From: Golubevia sp. BC0850
Lineage: Eukaryota > Basidiomycota > Exobasidiomycetes > Golubeviales > Golubeviaceae
DNA length: 64,000 nt
Assembly: GCA_012976225.1 (NCBI GenBank)
Contig: JAAVVG010000012.1
Coordinates: 248,001-312,000 of the forward strand
Reading direction: 5' to 3'
The notes under the pieces are model-generated. The model made no database searches. It saw only the letters and a list, made by a program, of their open reading frames with translations, and was not told the DNA's origin. The translations under genes were made by a program, and so were the position numbers. Below, piece by piece: positions 10,904-21,871 of the stretch. The number at the start of each line of letters is the position of its first letter. The stretch's first letter is position 1.

Positions 10904-12324
10904 ATGTTCACTCTCATCAATTATAGATTCTTCATTTCAATCAAACCTATTTACCATCAAGCTCCTCAAGAATTGCCTTTCACTTCTTTATACCTCTCCT
11001 CAATCCATCATTTATTCTGTATCTCTTTTTCTTCAAAATTCGAAATTCGAAAGCTTTTGGCCTGCTCTCTTTCTTTTCGTTTCTTCTTCTTTCTTTCCCC
11101 TCTTTTTCCTTTTCTCTTCTTTTGTTTTCCTTTTCAGCTCTCCCTTTTTAGAACTTGTTTTGTCTTCTCTCTATATCTGTCTCTCTCGTCCAAGCAAGTC
11201 TCTCGGTCCTCGTTGATGTCTCGTCTCTCGTCTCTTATGCTATCAATGCTGCCCTCAAACCGTTTTATTTATCTATCAAAGTCAGAAGAAGTGAATCTCG
11301 TTAGCAAGAACCCTGTCCGTGCAACCCTGTATCCTTTACTATCTTCCCTCATCTTCCCTCATTTCTCTCTATCAATTCTCGTGTGTCTCTTGTGTCGAAA
11401 GCAATCTGATGGCGATGAGAAAGAAAAAGAGTCTCCCGATCTCGGTTTCGGTTTACCCAACGTAAACAAGAATCAAGACCACTCAGTCTCTGTCAATCCG
11501 TAGAGATGGACCTGATCGAGTAGGACTTGGAAGAGAGGACGTCGTGTGCTGCCCCCTTGGAATTTTATTTCTTCGAGGGAAAGATGGGAGGAGTCGGAGG
11601 GAAGGAGAGTTGGAGAAGAGTTGGACCTGGAGTTCTGGGAGAGGGAGACCGGAGAGAGAAGACTTCAGTTTCTCCATAATTAGGTTCATCTTCCGATTTT
11701 GATCGAAGTCCAAACAAAGAAACTGATCCTCAAAATGAAGGGAAGATGGACATCCGTAACTCAGCTCCCCTTGGCGGAGTCTAGATTCTGCCCTTGCCTC
11801 CTGGCTTTGAAAAAGGGGTTCCATCCGGCTTTGACTCTGTGACTTTCCTCTTCGAGCTCTCTTTCTTCACCTCCAAGCTCCAGGGTTTCAAAAGGGTTGC
11901 TTGTCCGGCTGTCCCTCCGTTGATACGTTGATTCCTCCCACGGTTCAACGAAAACTGATCGTAACAACCAAGCGCAAGAAGAATGCGTGCCCTTTCCACA
12001 AATAGGTCTCTTCCTTGGCTCCTTGCTACTATCATTGACGATTGACGATGTTGCTGGGAGATTTTTCAGAGAAAGAGCAACCGCAGGATGGAAGAGAACG
12101 AGATTGAAATCGGAATTGGAACGAAGGAGGCAGCAACAAATACAGTACAAGGGATGAAAAGGGTCGGCCACGGGCCAGCCAGTCGGAATCGACACAGCGA
12201 AGTTGTCCTGGAAGTGAGAGGCATTTGTCCAGTGGTATCGGGATCTACTCAAGTGAAGGTGGAAGAGATTCCAGATGGAAGAGAGAGAGGTGAAGGGGTG
12301 GCAACGCGTTGGAGGGGAGGGAGC
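10904..12324. other. Convergent intergenic region
   Basis: About 1.4 kb between the convergent 3' ends of the YDR124W-like gene and SIN1. The first 350 bases are T/C-rich and probably 3'UTR. Overlapping open frames on both strands (for example 11,761-12,252 minus) show no domains, and I do not support them as genes. Confidence 0.45.
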
Positions 12325-15300
12325 TCAAGCTCGCTTCCCTTCGGCAGCAGCAGCCTTTTGACTTCGGGAAAGAATGTCGGACACGATGTTGGCTGGGAAA
12401 AGGCAGGATGGAGAAGAGGGTCAGGCTAGAACCAAAATTCTGGAAAGGGGAGGTAGGTCGCTTTAGGATAAGATGTCTGGACTGCGTCGCTTTTTGAGAC
12501 TCACCAGCTAATCTTGGATTTTCGGCTTCGAAATCGTATCTCTTGGTGTCCCTGGGAGTCTCCCTCCAGACGACTAATTTGAAAGTAGATTCCGCCTTCT
12601 TGTTCTGCTTGCAGCTGACGATAGAAGAGATGTGGAACGAAGCTGCTCGAGTCTGGAAGGCACGAGTATCGGAAGGCCTGTGATGGTCGGCAGGAAGGAG
12701 GTGAGAGCGTCAGAAAAGCAAGACATAAGAAGAGACAATTCGAAACACTGAGAAAACCTACATGATGTGAACCCAGTCTCCATCCAGAGTCAAGAGTCTT
12801 TCATGTCGACCAACGAAGGGCATCTTGCGATTGACGGTGTAAGTCTACGGAAAGAAAGTCAGAGAGTTTGGGTGAGAGGCTGTTCGCAGAGAAGCCATGA
12901 CTTTCTCTACTTACCTGATAGGCAGAGGACACTTCCAGAGCTTTGTTATATCGAGGTGGCGGCGGTTCGGAATAGCGCTTGAAGATTGAGGCTGTGGACG
13001 TCGAGAGAAGAGTGGTGGCAGGGGGTAAGTAAAACAGAATCAAGGTGAATTTGCCTTCATTGACGTCGATCAACTTACCATTTGGATTCGTACTCTGTCC
13101 TTTGAGAGCTCCGGTTCCACCAAAGGCTCCCAGCGTACTCCTTCTCACCAACTGGAGATCGTGGTTCCCTTGAAGACTCTCCACAGTTCTGTCCAAGGGA
13201 ACGACAATGTCTCTATCCTTCGTCTTGTCAGGAGCTGTCAAAGCCCATTCATCTGCATTCTCGAGATGTCGCTTTCGACATATCATCTCGAGGACATCGG
13301 CCAGATACATTTCCGAAGGGACTTGAAGGGTTGTTCTGTACTTGACTTCAGAATTGGGAGTAATAAGGACTCTCAAGAAGATGCTAGCACTTGAAGAGCC
13401 CATGACGCTCCGGCCAAGAGCTGAAGAGGCGAAGATCGGAGTGCCTTGAACGGAAATGAGAGATCCAGCTGTTGCGTTAGCTCCTCCCGCGAGACGACTC
13501 ACAGGTCCAGGGGGTGGAGCGGTCAATTCGGTAGGTCGGAAGACAGGATTGGGAGCAGTTGTTCCAGCAGCGAGGGCAGCTCCGGCCTGTCGCTTCTTGT
13601 TGGCTGGCTGGCTGACGAGGTGCTGCTTGATCTGAGCAGAGGTGGCAGCACAGATGGCGAACTCGTCCCCACCGAACTTTCCGACTTTGAGAGATCTGTC
13701 GATGGCTGGGTAGTCGTCATCCACTTCTCCGTCCTCTACGATCCGCAGAGAGTAGCCAATGGTTGTCAGCTTGATGTCCAGAGCTTCCTCGCTTGCGTCC
13801 TTGTCCAGACTAGGAGTCCAACCTTCCTCTACGTAGCAGTAAAGACTATAGCCTATCAGCTCCTCCATCTGAGCATCTTTCCTAACGCACAGCTTCATGC
13901 TCTTGGTCTTGTTGTTCAAGCTGAGAGCACTGCTGGCTGGAGTTTGACCTGGTCCAGGCTGCTTGTTCTTAGCTTCTGCGAAAGGGAAGTAGATCTCTAC
14001 GATGGCACTAGGAGCATCTGAAGATCTTCCAGCGATACCGGCATAGATTTGAGCGAAAGGATTGGATGGACCAGAGCTCTGCTTTCGCAAGAGCGCACTA
14101 AGAGCCGAGACTTTAGGCTGAGCAGCGTGTCTCGAGGCGACCGTGGCAGCATCCGTCTTGGAAGGGGCGAAGACCTCATTCTGCGGTTGGGCAGGAGGAG
14201 CTCGAGACCTAGACCTGGCAGATCGAGAAGGTCTCCTTCGTTTGTCGTCTGAGCTCGAGTCTGCTCCTTTCCGACGTCTGGAACCCTCGTCTTGAGCCTC
14301 CGATCCTACTCCAATTTCGAGTCCAAGCGCAGAAGATCCATGCTTGGAGTCGGAGACTTCCTTGGAAGCGGTGGAAGTGACTAGAGGAGGCGTCGGAAGA
14401 GGCGACGAGCTGTCTAGTCCAGAAAGACTTGCGGCGGGTATGGAAGCAGAAGATTCGCCACCAGAACCGACAGTGGCAGACACTGAAGTTGGTTCCGTGT
14501 ACGAAGTCGGGAGAGGTGCCAGAGCAGGCGCTTGGGGCGAGAGCTCAGCGCGACTCGAGGCTGGCGACGATCTGGCTGTTCCTGTTCCGAACCCGAAATG
14601 AGACTCGTCGACTTCAGTCACGGGAGTGAAGAAGTGCTTGTTGTTCATAGGAGTTCCATCCGCTATCAGCTTGGGCGCTCGTCGTTCTCGAGGAACACTT
14701 CTAGCTGAAAAGGAGATCATTCCAGGTCGATCCGTCGCTGAAGGACCTGAGGCTCGGGTCGGCCAAGTAGATTGTGTACTAGATTGGATAGGTAGAGATA
14801 TTTTAAAAACCGTGAGCCAACAAAGCAAAAACGCCCTGGTGAAGCTTTGTGAACGAAAGAATACTCACTCGTCAAAGTCGCTCTCCGTTCCCGCAAATGA
14901 AGCGCCATCTTCCTCGCTGCTCTCAACACTACTATCGAAGCTTGTATCTTGACCCTGTACGTCCTCTAATGCCATTCCGACCCTTGAGCTGGAAGAAGTT
15001 TGAGGATTGCCTCCAGGATGTTCACGATGGGTGGCTAGACTTGCGCTCCTAGCTAGAGAAGAGGGAGCTGGTCGTGGAGAAGAAGAATGAAGAATTCCGC
15101 GGGATAGAGCGTCGTGAGATCCATCACTTGCACTTCTCGGTCTTGAAGTAGCTCCATTACTGATGTAGGCCAGAGCGTTTGCTCGGACTGCTGCAGCAGA
15201 GGGCTTCGAGAGAACGGATCCATCGGGAGGAGAGGAAGGAGTGACTGAGGAATCGAATGGACTACTGCTTCTCATCTGCTCGTCGCTTCCAGAGGCCCGT

Positions 15301-16132
15301 AGAGGTAGCTTTCCTCTCCTAGAAGCAGAAGCAGCCATCGGATTTCCAGAGGTGAAGGTCGATTGGGAGCTAGATAGAGCATCTCTTCCGAAAGATCTAG
15401 CGTAGTTGAGAGGAGTGTCTTTTGAATTCTCTGTAGCAGCATGGAATTCGAATTGAGGGATTCCAGCTTGATTGACTGTTGCACTTGGAACCAGTCCTTC
15501 CGAGGAAGAATGTGCCATTCTGTGACCACTTGCTCCTCCAGGAACGTTTCGCTCCATCTTGAATCCTGACTCGTCTCCAGATTGAGTTCTAAGTAAAGAT
15601 ATACTCCTTCCTAATCCCCTCTGAACAGATCCAGAACCCTCTCCAATGCTAGAGAGTTGATCCACCGAAGGAGCTCTCTTTCCGGAAACCCTCATTCCTA
15701 CAGCTCCAGTTCTTCCAGGACCATAGATCGTCTGAGTATATTTGAGACCAGTTCCTACTTTTGAAGACCTTCTCTGATGACCAGGAGGATCATTGGACCC
15801 TCCTGCTGTTGAAGTCAATTGGGATAGATCAGTCGAGGGATCGAAGGTGGAGTCGGTGGTTGGTGAGTGTATGCTGCTGATCTCTGGATGTAGAAGGGGG
15901 TTGTTGAGACCTGCTATCGCCACATGAGAATCTGCATTGAATTGTGAACCTAAGAGTTCTGCAGAGGTAGTGGCCGTCTGAGTTGAAGTGTCAGAAGAGG
16001 TTGTGACGGAAGGCAGAGTGATGACTCTTGGACCATGATGATCATCAATCCTCCTAAGGTAGGCCAGTCGGAGAGAGTAGATGACATGACTGAGATATAA
16101 GAGAAAGGAACGTTAATCAGAACTCACTTCAT
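12325..16132 (-). CDS. SIN1: TORC2 subunit SIN1/AVO1
   Basis: Scaffold of TOR complex 2 that recruits AGC kinases at the plasma membrane. Seven exons on the minus strand (16132-16128, 16089-14869, 14778-13079, 12991-12915, 12844-12762, 12677-12505, 12392-12325) close in frame as 1,108 aa. The N-terminus MNHVIYSLRLAYLRRIDD followed by HHGPRVITLP is the hallmark start of fungal SIN1 proteins. A CRIM domain lies at about 645-805 (PFAQIYAGIAG, VEIYFPFAEAKN, EEGWTPSLDKD). A Ras-binding-like domain lies at about 870-950 (SIFLRVLITPNSEVKYRTTL). A PH domain is at the C-terminus (YTVNRKMPFVGRHERLLTLD, ESTFKLVVWRETPRDTKRYD), and the protein ends QKAAAAEGKRA. Exon 1 would be only 5 nt (ATGAA); the reading frame upstream of it is closed by a stop. 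The 87-nt intron 12992-13078 is also translatable. Identity is very secure; the exact start is less so. Confidence 0.93.
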
Positions 16133-18380
16133 CTCATCGAAGAGGGAGAGGGAGAGATCGAGTGCTGCGAAGTCTATCTAACTTTAGAGCAACACTGCCT
16201 GATAGATCCCTTGGCAACCTCGCAACAAGAGAACCTCTGGTTTCATCCATTGTAGCTTTTATTCCATATTCATTTGATTTCTCTGCCCTCATCGAGCGAG
16301 GTCTCTGCACCAGGTGCAGCTCTGCTGCTGTTAGGATTGTCCTCTCTGAGTTGCTACTCACTCTGGATCGACCAAAAGAGACATTCCTTCCAACCTATTG
16401 ACTCATGTAACGAGCCTGACAATAATCTTGAAGCTCTTTCTTCTATCTACTCCAATTTCTTTCCTGTAAATTCCGCGAGGGAGTTGAGAGGCTAGACACG
16501 TTGATTGGGAGCAACGAGATTCAAAATTGGCCTTCACGGGCGGACGAGTCAAAATGTTTTTGGAAGTTTTGACCGGAAATTCCAGAATGTTTCGACTTAA
16601 TAGCTCTGAGAACCTTCTCAGAACTTTTTGGAGAGGTTTTCGAGGAATCAATTTGAAAATGATTTGAGAACCTTCGTAGGACAATTTGACGAAACAATTT
16701 CCAGAACCTTTTGAAAAACTTATGTGAGAGGTTCTGAGAAGGTAACGAAGAATCTCAAATGTTCTCTTTACACTCCGAAATCTTAAGTTCTTTCAACAAG
16801 AAATCAATTCGCAGCAATTTGAACCTGTTTCATATAGCAAGAAGGGTTCGATTCACCTTTTTTTTGCCTGCGTTCGTTTAGCGCTCTGAGAGAGCCTTGT
16901 CTTCGTATTTTTCGGGTTTTCAGGAAGACTATCAAAGCAGTCTCCTCTTCCCAACCCACACCACTCAATCCAAAACTTTCATCCCATAATTGCTTCTCTC
17001 TAACAGCCCTCTTCTGCCGACTTTCCTTTTTTTCAAAATCAAATTGTCAACCGGAAATTTAATTAGTGAGTAGAAGGTAGAAGGTAGTTGAGTCACAAGC
17101 CTTTTCCTCCACCATCGTCATGCTTCCGCCGACGAGTCCTTTACTTACCATCTCTTTCTCTATCCCTCAATACACTAATTCTCTGCTGCAAAATTTTTCA
17201 ATCTCTTTTCCCTCTTCTCTTGGAACTTCCATCGACTTTGAGAGCAGATGTGTTGAGTGAGTGGATGCATTGACCTTGTCTCTCCACCTACCTTCATGCT
17301 CTCCACATGACCGCCTCCTCTCGAAAACCATTCTAAATGACTAGAAATATCTTTCTCAGACCATTGGTTTCACTTTTCTTGGTTTCGGAGCGAATTGGAA
17401 TGGTCTCCAGATTCGCCACCAACGGTCAACCCAATCATTCTTTTTCCTCTCTCTCTCTCTCTTCATTCTTTTCCCTCTTACGACCTCTCAGAAGCTTGAC
17501 CGGGTTCCTGAAAATAATACATGCCTTCCAAAACTCTGAGTATTTAGGTGGACGTGATTTGGAAAAGCAGACAGCAAGGGAATGGAAGATGGGATGAAGT
17601 CAGAGATTCAAGTGCATGGCATCAAGACGCTAGTGAAGCAGATGAAGATGATTTCTGAAGAGGAGAGATCTTTTGAATACATATCAAAGGAGAGGAAACG
17701 AAGTTGGGAGGGAGAGAAGACCAGCGTGGCATTGTCGTCACTCTTTCATTCGACGCATGCAGTCAATTTCCCTCTTATCTGACATCCTCTTTGAAACCCT
17801 CTCTTTCCTTCCTTTCCCCTCCTTTGCTCTCTGTCCTTCCAAGTCTTTTTCCTCTTCCTCTTCCTGCCCTCTTTTCTTTTCCTTTTCCTCCCTTCTCGAC
17901 CTCTCACGGTGAGAAGTCTTGGTCTCCTCCTCGCTTTCGGACTGTAGCCCCCTTTCATGATGTAACTCAATGTATGCGTTTACTTCTCTCTTAACAAATC
18001 CAGTACCTTTCTTCTAGTATTGTAGCCTCGGAATAGAAGCTCTACCAAAGCCTCAAATGCCAGCTTGAATCCTCTCTGAAGCATTCCGAAAAGGTGGTAA
18101 AAGCATTCTGAGCAGGCTGCTGGGAAGTTCTCAAAACGGATTCTCAGAATGTTCTAGGAAGGATTTTGTTAGTCCGGGGAAACATTTTTTCAAAACTTTA
18201 AAACGTCTCGCCGTGTTCTCTTCTCTCTTCCCACTCACCCCTCAATTCAAGTCACTCGGTTGCTGCAAGAATTGTATTTGAGTTTGTTGTAAGTAAGGTA
18301 GACAGAGCAATTCCAGACTAGCAGCTCATCCCACTGACCATCCGGACCGCTCTCCTTCCGTGCAGTTCCGTCTTAAAGAC
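16133..18380. other. Intergenic region between SIN1 and an F-box relic
   Basis: About 2.2 kb without a gene I can support. It contains a cluster of GAA/TTC inverted motifs (16,560-16,760, separate entry), a smaller one near 18,140-18,165, and C/T-rich runs at 17,110-17,950 that open several low-complexity frames. The first few hundred bases probably hold the SIN1 promoter. Confidence 0.45.
16560..16760. promoter_or_regulatory. Cluster of heat-shock-element-like GAA/TTC motifs
   Basis: Within 200 bases there are several alternating GAA and TTC triplets with 2-nt spacing: ATTCCAGAAT, CTGAGAACCTTCTCAG (a perfect 7-bp hairpin stem), TTTCCAGAACC and GGTTCTGAGAAGG. This is the layout of HSF binding sites (nGAAnnTTCn). 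It lies about 430-630 bases upstream of SIN1. A decayed inverted repeat is an alternative explanation. Confidence 0.35.
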
Positions 18381-19490
18381 ATGACTTCTGAAATGAACCT
18401 TCCCTCCGACCTTCTGGCTCTAATCTTCTTCTACTTGAAATCTCTAGACATAGTTCGCTGTAGAAGAGTTTGCTCTCTGTGGTTGAACGTCATAGACTCG
18501 ACCACAAGCCATTTTAAGATCCTAGAGCTTCCAGAGAAGTCCATCAAAGAATGGAAGATTTCAATAAATTTCTTTAATCAGAAGTCTCAAAATCAACTTC
18601 AAAAGGTTTCTCTTCCATCCAAGCTAGTAATAAATGTACCAGAAATGACCACATTCATCCATATTCTAAGCAAATCCAAAGCTACTCTCTCATCCCTCAG
18701 CCTGTCCCTACCACATGCAGGAGCAGCCACTGAATTCTTCAAATCCGTTCAAAGCCCTTTATCTCAATTGTCAAGTTTGTCGATAAGATTTTCTTCAGAT
18801 TGGGCTGGACTAAATGCCAGAGTTTCACTAATGAGAATCACTGAAGGCTCTCTGTCTTGACCTTCATGTTCATCCGAAAAGCCGTTGGCTTTCCTCAGCT
18901 TGACGGGTTACAATAATGCGCGGAACGCAGGACGTGTGTGGATTGGCTTACCAAAACTCCTAAGTCAACAGCCGACTCATCTTCACTATAGCAATATATT
19001 TACACCACCTGCAACGCCTCATGTCAGTATGCCTTCTGTCAAAGCTTTGGAGTTTGCAATTCCCCAAAACATTGCTCTATTAAACTATCCTCATCTCAAT
19101 TGTTTGAATTTTCATAAAGCTTTCGGCTAGCCAATTACTTTACCTTCGTCAGTCGAGGAATTTTGGCTTTCATCCTATGAAGGAGCTTCTTATGACATGG
19201 TAGAGTGGGAGAGCTCTTCATTATATTTTAGAGGACCTCAACTGAAGACTATGAGATTAGATTCTACAATATTATTTTTCAAGCCTCACCTACTTATTTA
19301 AATCTTGGAAAAGAGACTTGAGAAGGTTGAGGAAGGATTCGAAGTTGACGGAATCAAAATGGTTCAGCTCGAGAAGCTCGTCATCTCAAAGAAGCATTTT
19401 GGGAAGAAGGTTATTTCTCAACTAGAGGAACTTGTCGAAGAGGTGGTGGATACTAAGGACGCTCCGGATTATTGGGAGTTCAAGATCTAG
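18381..19490 (+). pseudogene. F-box protein gene, disrupted
   Basis: The ATG at 18381 opens a clear F-box: NLPSDLLALIFFYLKSLDIV followed by RCRRVCSLWLNVID at residues 6-38, which in other proteins binds Skp1 in SCF ubiquitin ligases. Leucine-rich text follows (SKATLSSLSLSLPHAG, SPLSQLSSLSIRFSSD) to a stop at 18860. Homologous-looking text continues in a second frame from about 18,850 (KALCLDLHVHPKSRW) to 19,490, interrupted by a TAG near 19,130 and a TAA near 19,302, and ends PDYWEFKI. One frame change plus two stops suggest a decayed gene rather than introns, because no good splice sites bridge the breaks. It belongs to a different subfamily from copies A-D. Confidence 0.65.
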
Positions 19491-20343
19491 GTTCTAGGTA
19501 AGTCTTGGATCTTGACTAAAGACATGGTCACAGGTCGCCTCCCTTTTTTTTCGATCAGCATCGTTCTCAATGAAAGGAGCTATTTCATGTTCTCGAATCC
19601 ATCGAAATTAGAATTTGCTACCGCTCCACTACCATTGAACAACTCGAGAATCGATTTCATAAGACTTCTCTTGGGATCAAACAATCTTCCGATGTACTGT
19701 TCTTACATTCTGGATGGATGCAAATTGTTCTGATTCCGAAAAGGATGAGACAGTGATGATCGATGTGATGAGGCGATGAGTGATGGAGTACACATGGAGT
19801 GATCCCGTGCTGAGCTGAGGCTCAAATGGAATCTTTACACACACTTAGGCTAAATGAAGTCCTTCAGTAACTTACTTTCGAGAAGCACATGCTCTCTCAC
19901 AAAGATGTTTAAGAGAGGATGACTGAAGGAAAAGAGATGCAGCCGCTAGGTCAAAGCTATACTTACAGTTCTTTTCAAATGGATCCGTCCATCGATAGAG
20001 TCTCGTAATGAACATTGGTGGTTCAACCGGCAGATGGCATCCGGGAAGAAGTTCCGAGTCTTCTAATGCCGACCAGACCCTAACCTCACTCCTCACTAAT
20101 AGATCCAAAGTTTCTCAAATCACTCAAAGTTAGTTGAGGGCTTGAGCCCTTATGCGCATATACCTCAACTTTCAATCATTCTTCCACAAGTGGTATAAAT
20201 GAAGCCTACCTTGGGTGACAAGAGATTCCTCACCTTCGTCGCCTCTTACTTTTCTTTCTTCTACCTCTTCTCTCGTAGCCGGTCTACCTTAACTTTTTCA
20301 ACCCCTTTTCAACACTTCCTTTACTCAAGTCCTCTTAACAAAG
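19491..20343. other. Intergenic region before the small secreted protein gene
   Basis: About 850 bases. A 73-codon frame at 19512-19733 starts at TTG and shows no recognisable motif, though it may be a tail of the preceding F-box relic. The final 100 bases are C/T-rich and probably the 5'UTR of the next gene. Confidence 0.4.
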
Positions 20344-20856
20344 ATGTTCATTCAAGCCAAAGTAGCCACTGCCGTCCTGATGGCTTCAACTTTTGTTGCC
20401 TTTGCAGCAGCTCTCCCTGCTTCGGTGAGTGTTCTTCTGCCTGCTGGCCTCTTCCTTTACTGAGTCCTCTCTTCTTCCAACCCCAAAGGATCCTGCGGCC
20501 ATTGAAAACAGGGCTGCCGACTCACCTTCTGCGTCTGACAACTGGTTGGATGCCTATCAGCGTGATCTTCAAGGTGGCGCTGTCGACGACTTAGAGGCGA
20601 GAGGTAACACCAAAGGCAGAGCCCACATCGCTTGGTGGGCTATCAAAGAACTTCTTTGCCCCAAATGTGGTAGTAAAAGAGATGTCGAGGAAGTAAGTCT
20701 CGTTCTCTGCCGATTTGAACTTGCTTGCTTCCCTCACTGACTACTTCTTCTTCCCGGTTCCATCCTCTTCTCTCCTTCTCCACAAAGGAGGTTCTCATGA
20801 ATCTCTTTTCCCGTGCTATCGAACAAGACGCTGATCTTTTGGGACTCTTGTACTAA
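20344..20856 (+). CDS. Small secreted protein, unknown function
   Basis: Three exons (20344-20424, 20489-20692, 20788-20856) give 117 aa. The ATG opens a textbook signal peptide, MFIQAKVATAVLMASTFVAF followed by AAALPAS, with likely cleavage around residues 22-24. The mature part is acidic and then basic, with WLDAYQRDLQGG, a single CPKC pair and possible Kex2-type sites (ENR, EAR, SKR). The tail is amphipathic (VLMNLFSRAIEQDADLLGLL). Donors are GTGAGT and GTAAGT; both acceptors are AAAG. I do not recognise a family. Size and layout fit small secreted or kexin-processed fungal proteins. A role in host interaction or as a peptide precursor is speculation. Confidence 0.7.
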
Positions 20857-20935
20857 TGTTTTAAAACTCTTATAGAAGAATCTGCTCTTTCATTCCCCCA
20901 ACTAATATTTTGAAACTCTTGTAGGAGAAATAGTC
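20852..20935. repeat. Imperfect tandem duplication after the secreted protein stop
   Basis: ACTAATGTTTTAAAACTCTT at 20,852 recurs as ACTAATATTTTGAAACTCTT about 49 bases downstream, each followed by a purine-rich AGAAGAA/AGGAGAA stretch. It lies in the 3'UTR or just beyond. Confidence 0.55.
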
Positions 20936-21871
20936 TAAAGTTTTTGAGCTGTTGAACATTCGGAAGGATGATTGAACGATGATTTTCTGGGTTAGAAGGA
21001 GCTGTAGAAGTGGCAGGACCCGATAAGAGCACACCATTCTCTCTTCAGGATCACTCTGGAGGCTCGTCACTATCCCTAGATCCTGATGTTAGACTGGTCG
21101 TCTCACTCGGAGATCATCAAGACTGAAAGTGATCGTCGATTATTTGACAGCCAGCCATCTGCCTTTCGCAGTCCTTCTCTTGACCATGCGTTTGGTTTTG
21201 GGGGATCGACACGCAGCACTTTGTAAGCAACCACACCCACAAGACCCTAAGACAAAAGCCCAAACGAGATGCGAGGGGGATCCTGGTGAGAAAGTTGGGA
21301 AAAAAGTCTTTTGTGCGGTGAGGACAGATCCTAAGATAATTCCCCTCCTTTCGATTCGCCGTCGAGGAAAGACTCTACAACTTTTGGCTTGAGCTTGACT
21401 TACATAGAAAGATTTTACGTATGTGTGTGTAAACGCTAAGATTTTACGTATGTGTGTGTAAACGCTCGAGAATTTCTATTTTCAGGTGTCAAGTGATGAC
21501 GAGTTGGAATACGCGCTCGACTTGGAGACTCGATCAACACTCTTCGAGGTTTCTTTCTCGCCCATTCTCCTGCTCCTGATCCTCATCCTCCCCCCCCCTT
21601 TCCTCTTCTTTTTCATCCTTTTCTTCTTCTCCTCCTCCCTCTTTTCATTACCTCTTCTACGGCCAGGCGCCAACCTTTTTGCCCAAAATTTCAACCTTTA
21701 ACTTTTCAAACAACACCAACAAACGACACCTTGAAGGTCAATCAATCATAATCCCTTTTCTCTCCTAAATCAAAAAAAGACTCCTGTTAGATCTCTCTTC
21801 TTTCTTTGATTAGAATAGAAGAAGTAGGTCCAATTGGAAGGCAACCTTTTTATTATCTTCAACTTTGGATC
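20936..21871. other. Intergenic region before the large membrane protein gene
   Basis: About 0.9 kb with no gene I can support. It contains a 29-bp direct duplication (separate entry) and ends in a long C/T-rich tract (21,560-21,680), probably promoter and 5'UTR of the downstream gene. Confidence 0.45.
21410..21466. repeat. Perfect 29-bp tandem duplication
   Basis: The unit AGATTTTACGTATGTGTGTG plus TAAACGCTA (21410-21438) is repeated directly at 21439-21466. It carries an internal TG-rich core. Two copies only; no function evident. Confidence 0.9.

Noticed and set aside
10904-11503. Apparent multi-TM frames downstream of the YDR124W-like gene
   Set aside because: Pyrimidine-rich 3'UTR produces Phe/Leu/Ser-rich frames in all three phases.
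17704-17994. Hydrophobic frames at 17.7-18.0 kb
   Set aside because: Same C/T-rich composition artefact, with open frames in several phases and on the other strand.
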